Of a stretch of DNA of 64,000 bases, positions 20,194-31,359 are shown piece after piece. Source of the stretch: Acanthosepion pharaonis (Eukaryota > Mollusca > Cephalopoda > Sepiida > Sepiidae); assembly GCA_903632075.3 (NCBI GenBank), contig CAHIKZ030000060.1, positions 1,287,501 through 1,351,500 of the forward strand, read 5' to 3'. Within the stretch, counting starts at the first letter, position 1. Every line of letters starts with the position of its first letter. The notes under the pieces were generated by a model that had not been told where the DNA came from, did no database searches, and saw only the letters and a list, made by a program, of their open reading frames with translations. The position numbers and the translations under genes are program-made.

Positions 20194-21684
20194 GTGTATT
20201 TAGGCAGCATATTTTCATTTATGCACGTTTCATTAAATAATATAGACAAGTGTTGTCTATTTATTTTATGTAAAATTTTTTCGTATCTTCTGATAAGTTT
20301 GATAACATTATCATTAAACGAAGAAAGAAATTCACAATATTTATCCATTATTTTTAATATAATCTAAGCTTTCGGCTTACTTAAGCCATTATCAAAGATA
20401 AAAATCACAAGCATATTAAACAATATACGGACACGACAGTGATGATAGTCTGTCATTGTTTACATAGTGGATCACTAAGCAACGATAAACACGCGCATAT
20501 AAGACGCTAGAAGCGAAAATCGCACCGCATCTCATGACGTCACACATGACTACACGAGAGTGAATTGTAGAATGAAATAAGGAAAGCCGTTGGTATAAAC
20601 CAATGGTTCTGTTACCAATTATATAAATTATAGACATTTAAGAATATTTGTAGACATGCCATAATTGATTTTGTTTAGGTTGGGTTTTAACTGTTTGATG
20701 TATAATGCTTCAAGTATTTTTTAGTTTTTTGTCTATTGTTTTCATGTCGAAGTATAGTTGTGTTTTCGACAAGTATTTTACGGAATTGTGTGTGCGGGCA
20801 GGCATGTTGTTTTAAATGCCTAAAAATGTTAGAGTTTTCATTAAAATGTAGTGTCAAGCGTCGTGAAAGCGAGTTTTGTGGTGTGACCAACATAAATATT
20901 ATTTAATTCGTTGAGATACACTCTCCCAAAGGGCAGTCTTGAATTTATAAACTATGTTGGTTTTTGCAACTCGCTAACCAGGGGAGAAGAATCATTGCGG
21001 AAGTATTAAGTTGGATATACTAGATTTAGTGTAGTATATGATTAATTTAATTTTTTGCTAGGATCTGTAGTTGATATATTAGAATTTACTAAATTTTTTT
21101 TAGTATGTTTTCATCTTGTTTATAATTAGTATGCATTTGATTACGATATAGGAGATTAATATATTTGAGATCAGGAGAAGCAGTATTATGTACAATTTGC
21201 TTATTATTGAGATTTTAAGAAAGCATCTTATTTGTTCATCAACTATATAGTTTGGAAAGCTATTATTAATAAGTGTCTGTTTTATATTCTTTAGTTCACT
21301 GTAAAAAATCTGTTTTTTGTGGATTAATTAGTTTCTGCACGATGTATTAGATTCTTTATAATTGCTATTTTGTAGTAATATGGGCATTCGCTCTTGTAGT
21401 TAAGTGTACATGAATTTATGCTTGTAGGTTTTTGTATGGCGAAATAGTATATTTGTTATTATTTGTGTTTATCAATATGTCAAGGAAGGGATTTTATTAT
21501 TAGTATTGAGTTCATATGTGAATTTAAGGACAGAATTATTTTGGAACCGTTTTTGAAGTTGAATTATTTCATCTGTATTTTTAACTAACATAAGAATATT
21601 TTTACATAAAATAAATAGACAACACTTGTCTATATTATTTAATGAAATGTGTATAAATGAAAATATGCTGCCTAAATACACACA

Positions 21685-21690
<6 letters not shown>
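20160..21690 (-). mobile_element. Penelope-like element PLE-1
   Basis: Minus strand, from right to left: a reverse-transcriptase end with TDEIIQLQKRFQNNSVLKFT (about 21580-21500), as in Penelope-type enzymes; a degenerate GIY-YIG endonuclease region with NIVYKFK near 20960 and SLSRRLTLHFNENSNIFRHL, FRKILVENTTILRHE at 20893-20690; a terminal region with a hammerhead-like fold (20358-20405); then the start of a second copy, NRQHLSILFNETCINENMLP (20348-20190). At the other edge (21600-21690) the same N-terminal piece occurs on the + strand. Reading frames are stopped, so the copy is dead. The element is 5'-truncated and lies between two TA arrays. Confidence 0.75.
20358..20405 (-). ncRNA. Degenerate Penelope-type hammerhead
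   Basis: Minus strand TTGATAA for CTGATGA, a perfect stem II GGCTTA/TAAGCC, GAAA, then AGCTT giving a two-base-pair stem III and a T cut-site base. Two changes in box I suggest it no longer cuts. Confidence 0.45.

Positions 21691-21731
<41 letters not shown>
21687..21731. repeat. (TA)n microsatellite at element edge
   Basis: TA units following the plus-strand N-terminal piece of PLE-1 (ATGCTGCCTAAATACACACA). Confidence 0.93.
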
Positions 21732-21735
<4 letters not shown>

Positions 21736-21786
21736 GGAAAGAACTCGTTAGGTAAATAAATGTTGCGTTGGAATCATATTTTTTAA

Positions 21787-21787
<1 letters not shown>

Positions 21788-21844
<57 letters not shown>

Positions 21845-21869
21845 TATATATATATATATATATATATAA
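21788..21869. repeat. Interrupted (TA)n array
   Basis: TA runs at about 21788-21842 and 21847-21869 with a single GG interruption (ATGGTATA). Confidence 0.93.
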
Positions 21870-22083
21870 GAGCAATATTGTCCAAATCCTGTAGCAGCAT
21901 GGGATAATTGTCCATCCCAGAATATGTTTAATATCTAAAAAAACGCCATTAATCTGAATTTCTTTTTCCCCAGGTTTTCACATAAGACGTTTAGCCGTCG
22001 TAATGCCATTTCTCGTAAGAATCACCGAATAAACTTTTGAGTTATTCAGTAAGAAAGAGAAGAGATTAAAATCGTTTTGTGTC

Positions 22084-22436
22084 AGCCCCAGTATATATTC
22101 CCAACTGAGCAATGGTGTGAGGAAAAGATCATTCAGGCTTTCAGTAGTGGTATCAACATTAATACTCTGGCATCCATATTCAAAGTCCATTCAAGAACCA
22201 TCAAGAGAACGGCGAATAAGTTTAAAAAGAGGGAACAGTAGAGAGGAAAACTTGATCAGGAGGTCCCAACACGAGGAGGGATCATCATTTCAACTTAGAG
22301 CTAAATACATTCCAACTGTTCAAAGTAGTGTCCAATAGTGTTATAAAAATTCCAGTATCTTTAATCATTTCTAAGATACAACGCTTCAAAGCTTAGTATA
22401 ACAATAAGACAAGTTTGCTGTTACACCCGTTATATA
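22084..22436 (+). repeat. Right arm, 353-bp inverted repeat
   Basis: Reverse complement of 19797-20149, from AGCCCCAGTATATATTCCC to CTGTTACACCCGTTATATA. It carries the same 73-codon open frame (22117-22338) and, one frame away, the helix-turn-helix-like peptide with KVHSRTIKRT. Confidence 0.85.
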
Positions 22437-22499
22437 TATTTTTATTCATATTGTCCTTTTACAGATATTTTAGTTATATCAGAAATTTTTTACAAATAT

Positions 22500-22502
22500 A
22501 TG

Positions 22503-22543
<41 letters not shown>

Positions 22544-22609
22544 TTGTGTATTTGTGTTCGGGTTCTTCTGTGTGTACTAATTTACACATACACACACATA
22601 CACACACAC

Positions 22610-22662
<53 letters not shown>
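22500..22662. repeat. Compound (TA)n(GT)n...(CA)n(TA)n
   Basis: TA at 22500-22523, GT at 22522-22543, CA/TA at about 22588-22662. The last TA run is the left edge of PLE-2. Confidence 0.95.
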
Positions 22663-22666
<4 letters not shown>

Positions 22667-22802
22667 TTCAAACAGGTTTGATTAAATAATGTATCCATGT
22701 CATGTCGATTAGTTTTTGTTGTGATCCTTTCAAGTTCGCGAATTAATTTTTTGTTAGATTTAGAAAATTGATTTAGAAAAATGCCAACATTTTCTTTCGA
22801 AT

Positions 22803-22860
22803 AGTTATTTTCCCAAGTACTTTCAATCTCATCTGAGACCATCTTCAGGGTGTTAAGTTG
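22803..22860 (-). ncRNA. Penelope-type hammerhead ribozyme
   Basis: Minus strand: CTGAAGA, stem II GGTCTC/GAGATT with loop AGAT, GAAA, then GTACTT giving a short stem III (AG/CT) and T as cut-site base, and GGG pairing back to the CCC overlapping the start of the core. Box I and box II fit consensus. Confidence 0.55.
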
Positions 22861-23767
22861 TCTGTGAGTATGTATGTTTTTCTGTGAATTTAAAACATTT
22901 TAACGGTTCGTTTTTTGTTTTTTGTTTTTACTGCTGATGCAGTGTTCTAGATTTCAAAGTTCAAAGTTCACGTGTTCTTTTCTTTTTTTCGGTGTAAGGG
23001 GAGTAACTATTTGTTTTTGTTCATACGTATATAATAATTTTTTTACATAAGCATTTAAGGACTTTGTTGCTATAGTCATAGCTGACTATTTATTTGGGGC
23101 TTTAATTCTTTTACATAAACGGCTTCAAGAATTTTTGCTTGTTATTGTTTTTATGTAATATAGATTTATTTTCAACTAATATCCGTCAAATCTGTGAGTG
23201 TGCGCATGAGTGTTCCTTTAAGTTCTGATCTACTGAGCTCTGGCCAGCCAAATAAAATGTAAGTCTTTTTGTTAGCATAGTCGTAGTAAAGCCAACATAC
23301 GTATTGACATTTTTATCAGAGATACAATCTCCTAAAGGACATTTAAATTTATATACAATGTTGGCTTTGCAAAATGCTAGTTGGCAGAGAGGTGTTTTTT
23401 GGACCACTAGGTGGGTTGTATTAAATTTAGTATATTGTATGATTAATTTTATCTTTTTACTTGGATCAGTAGGAGATATATTTGATTTTAGATTCTTTTT
23501 AGAATTTTTTTCCTCCTGTTTATAGTTCGAATGCATTTTATTACGATATAGTAATTTGATATGTTTAGAGTTATTTGATGATGTATTGTATTCATTTTTA
23601 TTTATGTTAATATTTCTAATAGTTTGTCTAAGTTGTTCATCAATTTTCTAAATCTACCAAAAAATTAATTCGCAAACTTGAAAGGATCACAAGGAAAAAT
23701 AATCGACATATGTCTAAATTATTTAATCAAACCTGTTTGAATGAAAATATACTGCCTAAATATACAT

Positions 23768-23823
<56 letters not shown>
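23768..23823. repeat. (TA)n microsatellite at element edge
   Basis: About 28 TA units at the right edge of PLE-2. Confidence 0.95.
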
Positions 23824-23826
<3 letters not shown>

Positions 23827-23984
23827 TACAATAACATCAATTTAATCGGATAAAGACCTAAATGATGAAACGCATCGCATGAAAACTTTTTCGACCTAAA
23901 ATTGTTCTAGCATTTTCTCCTTACCTTACGCACTTCTTTCGTTATTAACAGTAACCATCTGCAATGGCTCTCGATCTACTACTC

Positions 23985-24150
23985 TTGCTATATATTGAAA
24001 GATTTTTGATTAAATTCCAAGAATAAGTAATATTGTTGGTCTTCACCTGGCACCTTGGCTTCAGTCAATTACTCACCGTTGTAAAGTTGCTTCCCTGTGC
24101 CTTTTCTATAAATACTTTCATAGGAATCATTAAGATGAACTCTTTGCATT
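23985..24150 (+). mobile_element. WNSLP-type LINE fragment
   Basis: CTATATATTGAAAGATTTTTG, AATATTGTTGGTCTTCACCT, TTGCTTCCCTGTGCC and TATAAATACTTTCATAGG match the segment of the copy at 30540-30680 that encodes LEILDKIIRRICNIISPDLA. Short and stopped. Confidence 0.65.
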
Positions 24151-24394
24151 AGAGTTTAGATTTTAAAATGTTGTTTTATTCCTCCCCACCCCACTCGGAC
24201 AGAAATTGTACATATAGTTAGGACTTCATAGAGATTCTAAAGTATTATGGTGAATGTAGTAAGAATGTTATGTTAGAATGTGCTGTTTTGGTGTAAGGAA
24301 TAGTGTAACATGTTCGGGTCAGTGATTGTGGCTAGCTAAGTTTAATGTTACGACATTAGAACATCATATCTCCCCCACTTCCGCCGTGTACTAC

Positions 24395-24755
24395 ATTTTA
24401 ATGCAAAATAAACATCGCTCTTTACTATGGCACCTAAAGGTTAAGAATTTAAGCGTAGTACTAGATTGGCAACAAGGTCTTATCAATTTATAGTTGAATT
24501 GGCAGCTAGATGTAACAGTAAATTCTATGCTAAGTTTCTTGCACTTCTTGTCTGTAGAGCTCTCTTTCTGGCCAACTTTGATATTCAAAAATTTAAGTGC
24601 AATATCAGCCATTATCTGTGGTTTTCCTGATTACTCTACTCTTGTTCTTGCTCCTTAATAATGTTTCTTTTTTCTAATTCTGTCACATGCAGTAACCCCC
24701 CCTTCTGTTTTAGTGGCTTTACTGCCTTTATTGTGGTAAATTTGTTTGAAAAAAC
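24395..24755 (+). mobile_element. WNSLP-type LINE 3' fragment
   Basis: Sequence coding for EFKRSTRLATRSYQF-type residues, then the 3' terminus CCTTCTGTTTTAGTGGC, TTTACTGCCTTTATTGTGG and TAAATTTGTTTGAAAAAA. The A-rich end is where a LINE 3' end should be. Confidence 0.7.
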
Positions 24756-24897
24756 AAAACAAAAAAAAAATTAAACTATTAAGATCTAAATAAGTAGTAG
24801 TTAAAATTCATCAAGGAACAGTAGTGACAACAAACTTTTTTCTTTTTTCAATTGGAGTTGATGGGCAAATACACACTTTTTTCACTCACTGTTGGAC

Positions 24898-24898
<1 letters not shown>

Positions 24899-24928
<30 letters not shown>

Positions 24929-24962
24929 CCCCCCCCACACATATATATATATATACACGCAC
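24899..24962. repeat. (CT)n, C run and (TA)/(CA) microsatellite
   Basis: CT repeats at 24899-24928, nine C residues, then ACATATATATATATACACGC. Confidence 0.9.
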
Positions 24963-25059
24963 ACACAACCTTGAAAAGATAATGAGATGTAAGCTGATAG
25001 ATAATTCCAATTTTTTAATAGGTGCCAATCTATCAAAAGGTTTTTTTTCCCCATTTTTA

Positions 25060-25610
25060 GGCGATGATGCAATTCTGGTTAACCTTCTTGACTGACATGA
25101 AATGGAAAGACTACATTGAATCTATTGCTAGGTTGGCTGCTAAGAAAGTTTGTTCACTATATCATGCTAGACAATATGATCCTAGGCTCCTGTTGTATAT
25201 TTGGTGATTCTTGATAAAATCCAAAAGAGAATCAGCAATATTATTGGTCCTGACCTGACATCTCAGCTTCAATCGCTTCTCACTGCCATAAAGTTGCTTC
25301 CCTGTGCTTTTTCTATCAATACTTTCATGGTAATTGTTCAGATGAGCTCTTTGCCTAGACTTTATGAATTTAAGTGCAGTACTAGATTGGCAACTAGGTC
25401 TCATCAATTTACAGTTGAATTGGCTAGATTTAACCATAAGATCTATGCTAACAGTATCTTTTCTCGCACTATCCGCTTGTAGAACTCTCTTCCTGCTACA
25501 CGCGTCTATTGTTTTCGCTCCTTCATAATGTTTTATAATTATTCCGCACTCAGTAAACCCTTGTGTACTGCCTTGATTGGGGTAAATTCGATTAAAAAAT
25601 GTTTAGTATT
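25060..25610 (+). mobile_element. WNSLP-type LINE 3' fragment
   Basis: Encodes, with stops, MKWKDYIESIARLAAKKVC, then ILDKIQKRISNIIGPDLTSQ, YEFKCSTRLATRSHQF and the 3' terminus TTGATTGGGGTAAATTCG plus A residues. It is a 5'-truncated insertion. The residues belong to the thumb and C-terminus of a Jockey/CR1-type reverse transcriptase. Confidence 0.78.
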
Positions 25611-25651
25611 GAAAAACAGCTGAAAGTTTGTAATAAAAGTAAACAGAAAGA

Positions 25652-25998
25652 CAATTTTAGTGGCGTAGAATTTTAAAAAATTATTTCGACAGCATATCAA
25701 ACGCCGTAAGTTACAGAGTAATCATTTTATCTCAAATATACATTCTAAAAACAATCCAACTACATGCACCAAGTTTTAAAAGTTCAAGTAGGAAATTAAA
25801 TGATTTATGACTGCACCAGAAACGCGAAAGGCAGAGAGAAAGCTGATAATGCAAAAGTAGAGACAATAAATGCAGAATCCAATACAGGAAAAAAATCAAA
25901 TCTGACTTGACATCTCGACTTCAGTCACTTTCTCACATAAGTGACGGGTCTTCCCTCTGTCTTTTCTTCAAATATTTTTATGGCAACTGTTCTGGTGA
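25652..25998. repeat. Segmental duplication, copy 1
   Basis: About 350 bp repeated in the same orientation at 26460-26806. It includes TTATTTCGACAGCATATCAA, GTAGAGACAATAAATG and the truncation point of the LINE fragment that follows (CTGACTTG and CATCTCGACTTCAGTCAC). Confidence 0.8.
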
Positions 25999-26345
25999 GC
26001 TTTTTTTTTCGAGGTTCTCCGACTACGTGAATTTAAGCATATTATTAGGTTGACATCTAACTCGCACCCCTTTTACTGTTGAAATAGTTAAATGTAACCG
26101 CCACTTCTACTACAACAGTTTCTTTTATCACGCTTCCCGCCCGAGTAACTCCTTTCCGTTTACTTGATTCCCTGATAACTACAATCTTCAAAAATTTAAA
26201 TGTAAATGCCATCTTCTATCTTCTTGAATCCCGTTCATCTGTTATCCTTTCCTCACCCCCCCCCTTATACCTAGTCTTTTCACTCTCTCTAACTCCTGTC
26301 TACTAGTGGCTTTCCTGCCTTGCTTGGGGTGAAATGATTAGAAAA
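25895..26345 (+). mobile_element. WNSLP-type LINE 3' fragment
   Basis: GACTTGACATCTCGACTTCAG, TTTTCTTCAAATATTTTTAT and the 3' end CTAGTGGCTTTCCTGCC, TTGCTTGGGGTGAAATGATT plus A residues. Stops and frame changes throughout. Confidence 0.72.
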
Positions 26346-26459
26346 AAAGGTAAGAGAAATGAGAGAGGCAAAATGTTAATTAATTTCTGTAAGAGATACA
26401 AAATGATTATTAACAATGTATTTTCTCCATAGCGAAGTGGCCGTAATTGAAATTGGAAA

Positions 26460-26806
26460 AACCGAAATAGGGAATTTTAGAGGTGTGGGATTTAAAAAAG
26501 AAAATATTTCGACAGGATATCAGACGCCGTCAGTTGGAGAGTAATCCTATTATCTCAAAGATACGCTTTAAAAACAATCCAAGAATTTGCACCAACTTTT
26601 AAAATTTCAAAGTAGGAAATTGAATGATTTAAGACAAATTCAGAAACGTGAAAGATGGACAGAAAGCTGATAACGCAAAAGTAGAGACAATAAATGAAGA
26701 ATCCAATATAGGAAAAAATTAAACCTGACTTGGCATCTCGACTTCAGTCACTTTCTCACCGACGTAACGTGGCTTCCCTCTGTCTTTTCTTCAAATATTT
26801 TCATGG
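26460..26806. repeat. Segmental duplication, copy 2
   Basis: Second copy of 25652-25998, offset by about 806 bp. It carries the same LINE truncation junction, so the duplication came after that LINE inserted. The LINE part is cut off at about 26815. Confidence 0.8.
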
Positions 26807-26815
26807 CAAATATGG

Positions 26816-27529
26816 CAATAAAAATTAAATTGAATGACGAAACCATTAAGGATTTGACCGTTATGAACAAAACTATTATACAAAGGGATTATGGCAGCTT
26901 GCATAAAGGAATTTATGTTTAAATTTGAAACAAAAAAAAAAAACAAAAAAATTCCCAAAAAGAAAACATATCTTAATAACATCAGAGAGGATTTCAATGA
27001 ATTTCAGGTGGAAATTCAAACAAAGATGCCAGATATTGTGGAATAAGGAAAATCTTCTTCCTATGGCTGGTCCCTTGTATCCGAGAAGGGCTTGTCTATT
27101 TGGGCGGCTAGCCAATCCCTGCTGCAGACGCATGCTCGGGCACATTTGTGTTTATTCAACATCCAGAGAGCTAACCTGTGGTTTATACTGCAACTATGCT
27201 GAGGAGACTTTAGTAACAATTTCTGGTAGAGAGTGCATAATCTGGCATTATCAACAGCCAGCCTGAACAAGACCAGCACGCTCGGTCACGATGACTTGTG
27301 ACTTCGTGCTAGTACAACCATCGACGGCTCTCAAATGGTTCCGTCTACCCAATTTCACTCACAAGCCTTCGGTAAACCCGTGGTATGGTTTTCAGACACT
27401 TTCCAAAGGTTCCGCACACTAGGATCACCTGCCGGAGGCTGGTAATATCAATGTCACCTTCCTGATCAATGGACTATGGTAAGATTCGAACACTGGTCTC
27501 GTATCTTGGACACGAAAATAACATATAAC
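26816..27529. other. Unassigned, with a GC-richer block
   Basis: 26816-27050 is AT-rich. 27050-27480 is GC-richer (GGCTGGTCCCTTGTATCCGA, GGTCACGATGACTTGTGAC, GGTAAACCCGTGG) and ends TATGGTAAGATTCGAACACTGG, which resembles the end of a tRNA-type head on the minus strand. Possibly an unrecognised SINE or host exon. Open frames on both strands have no known motif. Confidence 0.35.
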
Positions 27530-28110
27530 GAAAATAACATGAAGTCGAAAAACTATATTGAATCCATTAATAGGTTAGCAGCTATGAAAGTTAGTCCACT
27601 GTGTCATGCTAGACAATTTTTTTCTCCAGATTCTATCTCTCACATCTATAAGTCAGCCATTCGACAGGCTTGAAATATTGCTGCCACATACGGTCCTGTG
27701 TTCCTGTTATGTATGTAGAGATCCTTGATAAAATCCATAGAAGAATCAGCAATATTATTGGTCCTGATCTGGCGTCTCAGTTTTCAGTCACTTTCCCACC
27801 ACCATGCTTATTGTTCGGATGACTTCTTAGCTACGGTACCTCGATTGAATCAGTACTAGATTAGCGACATCAGTTTACAGTTGGGTTAGATCGATGTAAC
27901 CGAAAGGTCTATGCTAACAGTTTCTTTATTCGTACTTCTTGCTTGTGGAACTCCTTTCCGGCTTCATGCTTTCCAACCAACTTTAATCTTCAAAAATTTA
28001 AATGCAATGTCAATCACTATCAACGGTTCTCCTGATTAATCTTCTTTTGTTCTCGAACTTTAGCAACGTTTCGAACTCTTCCTCACCAAGGAAGTCCTTG
28101 TGTACTCGAT
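27530..28110 (+). mobile_element. WNSLP-type LINE 3' fragment
   Basis: Reads NYIESINRLAAMKVSPLCHA, RQFFSPDSISHIYKSAIR and, after a stop, EILDKIHRRISNIIGPDLA, then the WNSFPAS-type end with CTTGTGGAACTCCTTTCCGG. Stops and indels show it is dead. Confidence 0.78.
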
Positions 28111-28274
28111 TACCCCACCACAAAGATAAAAAAAAAACCCAGAGAAAACGTGTCTTACAAAATGGCCCCCATAATTAAGGAAGCAAGAGCGATAATAAGG
28201 GAAATAAATGGAAATAGCAATAATAAAGGGAGATAACTCAAAGTTAATATTGGAACTGATGAAAAAGAGCAATA

Positions 28275-28412
28275 ACGATTTTCCAAACGTAGCTTAAATG
28301 TGGCACAAGTCAGAACGTATGGGACACCCAGTGAGGATCGAACTCACTACTCATTCGCAATTGTTCGGTCGAGACAAACTTGCTAACAATTACACCGCCT
28401 CCGGATGCTCAT
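28275..28412 (-). mobile_element. Second SINE family, minus strand
   Basis: Minus strand: GAGGCGGTGTAATTGTTAGC (A-box side), GAGTTCGATCCTCACTGGGT (B box GTTCGATCC), then GTGCCACATTTAAGCTACG. Same family as 35164-35292 and 35300-35420. Confidence 0.82.
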
Positions 28413-28449
28413 GGAAAAGAATAATAATATGGTTTTGAATACTAACATG

Positions 28450-28513
28450 AAATTCTTCTTCTTCTTCTTCTTCTTCTTCTTCTTCTTCTTCTTCTTCTTC
28501 TTCTTCTTCTTCT
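28450..28513. repeat. (TTC)n, tail of LINE on minus strand
   Basis: About 21 TTC units directly joined to the 3' end of the LINE at 28514. On the minus strand the element therefore ends in (GAA)n. Confidence 0.95.
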
Positions 28514-29870
28514 TTGTGCCTTGTCCTGTCAGGATATTGGCAATCATGGCTTTCCATAATTTCCTGTCCTTTGTAGCTCTTAATAAATGTCGTTTTTTGG
28601 TTATCTCTACTAAAACATGTTATGCCACTTATTTACTCAAGCTCGCTAGGTAGGTTATGCGTTGTTTTCCTTTGTTCTTCTTGCTTTTAATTTGTCCTGT
28701 GAGTATCAAATTTTCTAAGCCATTTTTCTTCATTATGTGTCCTAAAAATCTCTGTCATTGTTTCTATTTTCTCTAAAACTTCGTCATTTTCTCACCATCC
28801 TTCTGGGGAATTACATTTCTGTTGCTTTAAGCCTTTTCTTCATCTTTGAGGAGATTGTCCAGGAGATTGTTCATATAGAAGAACTGATATTACATTATAG
28901 TTCAGCACTCTTTTCTTTCTTTCTAATGAAATTTTTCTGTTTCTGAATACTTTACTTAGCTTTTGGAAGGCATCATTCTCTATGCCGATGTGTCTCCGGA
29001 TTTCCATGTAGCAATTTCCATCCTCTGTTAAAATACTTCCCAGATATTTAAATTGTTGTACTTTGATTTTCGTATCACCAATTGGTAATTTGTATGTTGT
29101 GTTGTTTCTTTTGCTAACAACCATGCAATCTGTCTTCTTGTAGTTTATACTTAGTCCTTTCCTCTCGCTTTTCATTGCTATTTTTCTGTCGGAGCTATTG
29201 TAGTTTCCTTTCTGTGTCCTCTACCAGCACCGCTGTTAAGATTGTGGCTGTCAATAATGAATTCTGGTAGGACTTTTAATTCTCTCAGAATTGCTTCACT
29301 GTATAGGTTAATTAAGTCCGGTGAGAAGACACATTCTTGTCTTACACCTTTTCTATATGCAGGCGGTTTCCTGCCAGTATAGTTTCTGGTTTACTATAAT
29401 ATCCTTCTCAAATATGTCATGGCTATCTAGTAGTTCCAACTGTTCTTTGTGACATACTTTGTGAAACCCTTTTGCATAATCTATAAAACATAGGTATATA
29501 TCCTTCTGCATTTGTATCGCTCTTTCTTACATAATTCTGAGTATAAATATTGCCTTGTTCCAGTGCATTTAACGAATCTGCACTATTCTTATACTATCTG
29601 CGGTCTAATTCTGCTGCCCGCTCTAAGTTTTGTTATATGGCTCATTACGCCGATTGTACGATCATATTCGTTTGCACCTGGCTTCTTATGCAGTGCTATG
29701 AAAATGGATCTACTTAGGTCTTCCGGTATATCACCACTGTTGTATATTTCATTTATTATGTCTGTAATTTTCTTTAGGCCGAAATCATCTAAGGCTGCCA
29801 TTATCTCTATTACAATTCCGTCTAATTGCTGCTTTGTTTCTCTTCGATAAGGTCAATGCTGATTTCAATC
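28514..29870 (-). mobile_element. RTE-like LINE, largest copy
   Basis: Minus strand, 5' to 3': reverse-transcriptase fingers with LDDFGLKKITDIINEIYNSG, DIPEDLSRSIFIALHKKPGA (29801-29700); the section near 29480-29230 that in intact copies carries the palm; then GLSINYKKTDCMVVSKRNN, VQQFKYLGSILTEDG, IGIENDAFQKLSKVFRNRKI (29160-28900); then the family 3' end with (GAA)n. No endonuclease part remains at the 5' side. Several stops and frameshifts, so a pseudo-copy. This family is often mis-annotated as craniofacial development protein 2-like in invertebrate genomes. Confidence 0.85.
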
Positions 29871-30134
29871 TGCAGAATGTAACTCATCTAGAATGAAATC
29901 AAATTAAACGGAACACACACAGACACACACACACATAAAGATGAATAACGAAAGCGTAGAAGCTACCATGATCGATGTACAACGATCAATAGGTAGGAGG
30001 AAGTTATTAAATGCAAGTGAAATAGAAAGAATTACCAAAGTGTACTATACAAACCCGTATACTTCGAAAATAATAATACCTGCAACAGTCAAACCAGATA
30101 ATTGCGATGTCATTGAGGCAACAACAAATAATGT

Positions 30135-30830
30135 TTGCCGTTGAAAAACAGAAAAAAGACCCATAGTAAGTTTGAGCGTTTGGGTATGGTCAAATTGGCA
30201 GCTGATCTCAGAAATGATCTAAATTCTGTTGTTAACTGGGGCAAGGAACAAACGAAATTGCTCTTTTTTAAAAATCTGGGAAAACCCATTTTACCATTAA
30301 TCATCATGGCTGACAATATTCTCCGGGAGAGCGGCTCATTGACTAATGTTTTCCGCTGACAAAAAGTGGAAAGATTATATTGAATCAATTGTTAGGTCTG
30401 CTACTAGGACAGTTGGTTCCCTGTGTCATGTTAGACAATTTTTCTCGCCAGAATCTATCTTACATATTTATAAGTCTACTATTCGTCTATGCTTTGAATA
30501 TTCGCTGCCACAGATGGTCTGGTACTCCTTTTATATATTTAGAGATTCTTGACAAAATCATACGAAGAATCTGCAACATAATTAGTCCTGATTTGGCATC
30601 TCGGCCTCAGATCATTTCCCACTGCCGTAGTGTAGCTTCCCTGTACCTTTTCTATAAATACCTTCATGGTAATTGTTCTGATCATCTATCCTCTGTGGTA
30701 CGTAAACTTTATGAATTTTAGCGCAGTACTAGATTGGCGGCAAGGTCTCATCATTTTACAGTTGAAATGGCTAGATATAACCGTAAGTTCTATGCTAACA
30801 ATTTCTTCTCTCCCATAAGATTCACTTATT
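30135..30830 (+). mobile_element. WNSLP-type LINE, longest copy
   Basis: Begins upstream of the others, with RNDLNSVVNWGKEQ and MADNILRESGSLTNVF, the region after the reverse-transcriptase active site. It continues (frame shifted) with KWKDYIESIVRSATRTVGSL, CHVRQFFSPESILHIYKST, ILDKIIRRICNIISPDLA, SHCRSVASLYLFYKYLHGNC and YEFSAVLD-type end. Frame changes at about 30355 and 30480. The catalytic palm is absent. Assigned to the Jockey/CR1 type of non-LTR element by the order of these motifs. Confidence 0.8.
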
Positions 30831-31205
30831 GGCATCTCGGCTTCAGTCACTTTCCTTCAACCATAATGTAGCTTTCCTTTGCCTTTCCTTTAAATAATTT
30901 CATGCTAATTCTTCTTTTCACTATGGTACATAGACTTTATGAATTTAAGTGCAGTACTAGATTGGTGGCAAGGTCTCATCATTTTACAGTTGAAATGGCT
31001 AGATGTAGCCGTAAGTTCTATGCTGACATTTTCTTCTGTGACACTTCTCGATTCCAACTTTTTGCTTCCCAGACAACTTTGATCTTCAGAAATATAAATG
31101 CAATGCCAATCTTATTATTCTCTCTCCTTAATAAATTTTTCTCGTTCTGTAACATTCAGTAACTCCTTACTTCCTAGTGGCTTTATTGCCTTGCTTTCAC
31201 AAAGA
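30831..31205 (+). mobile_element. WNSLP-type LINE 3' fragment
   Basis: A second copy in the same orientation: GCATCTCGGCTTCAGTCAC, then RLYEFKCSTRLVARSHHF, TVEMARCSRKFYAD and the 3' end CCTAGTGGCTTTATTGCCTT. It follows the previous copy, which stops before its own 3' end. Confidence 0.75.
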
Positions 31206-31359
31206 TGTGTTTTTTTCTGCGCGTTCACTTGCCGAATTTATACTAATAAGCAAAAAAAAAAAAAATGACTGTTTTGAAAACACTTTGCGAGCCACACTGG
31301 CTAGTCTTGCAGGCATCATGCAAACTCCGGTCATATTTCTGCAGCTCATTTTTTTTTTG

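Larger units (their letters stand above)
22613..23830 (-). mobile_element. Penelope-like element PLE-2
   Basis: Minus strand: GIY-YIG endonuclease region at 23536-23186 with LCQLAFCKANIVYKFKCPLG, then NTYVGFTTTMLTKRLTFYL and LKEHSC, the expected order of Cys motif, K-F-x-C, T-Y-V-G-x-T and R-L. Next come the terminal region and a hammerhead at about 22803-22860, then the start of a further copy with KLIRELERITTKTNRHDMDT and LFNQTCLNE (22842-22663). On the + strand at 23640-23765 lies the same N-terminal piece (KLIRKLERITRKNNRH, NQTCLNENILPKYT). The reverse-transcriptase core is missing. Same mirrored layout as PLE-1, bounded by TA arrays at 22613-22662 and 23768-23823. Confidence 0.78.
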
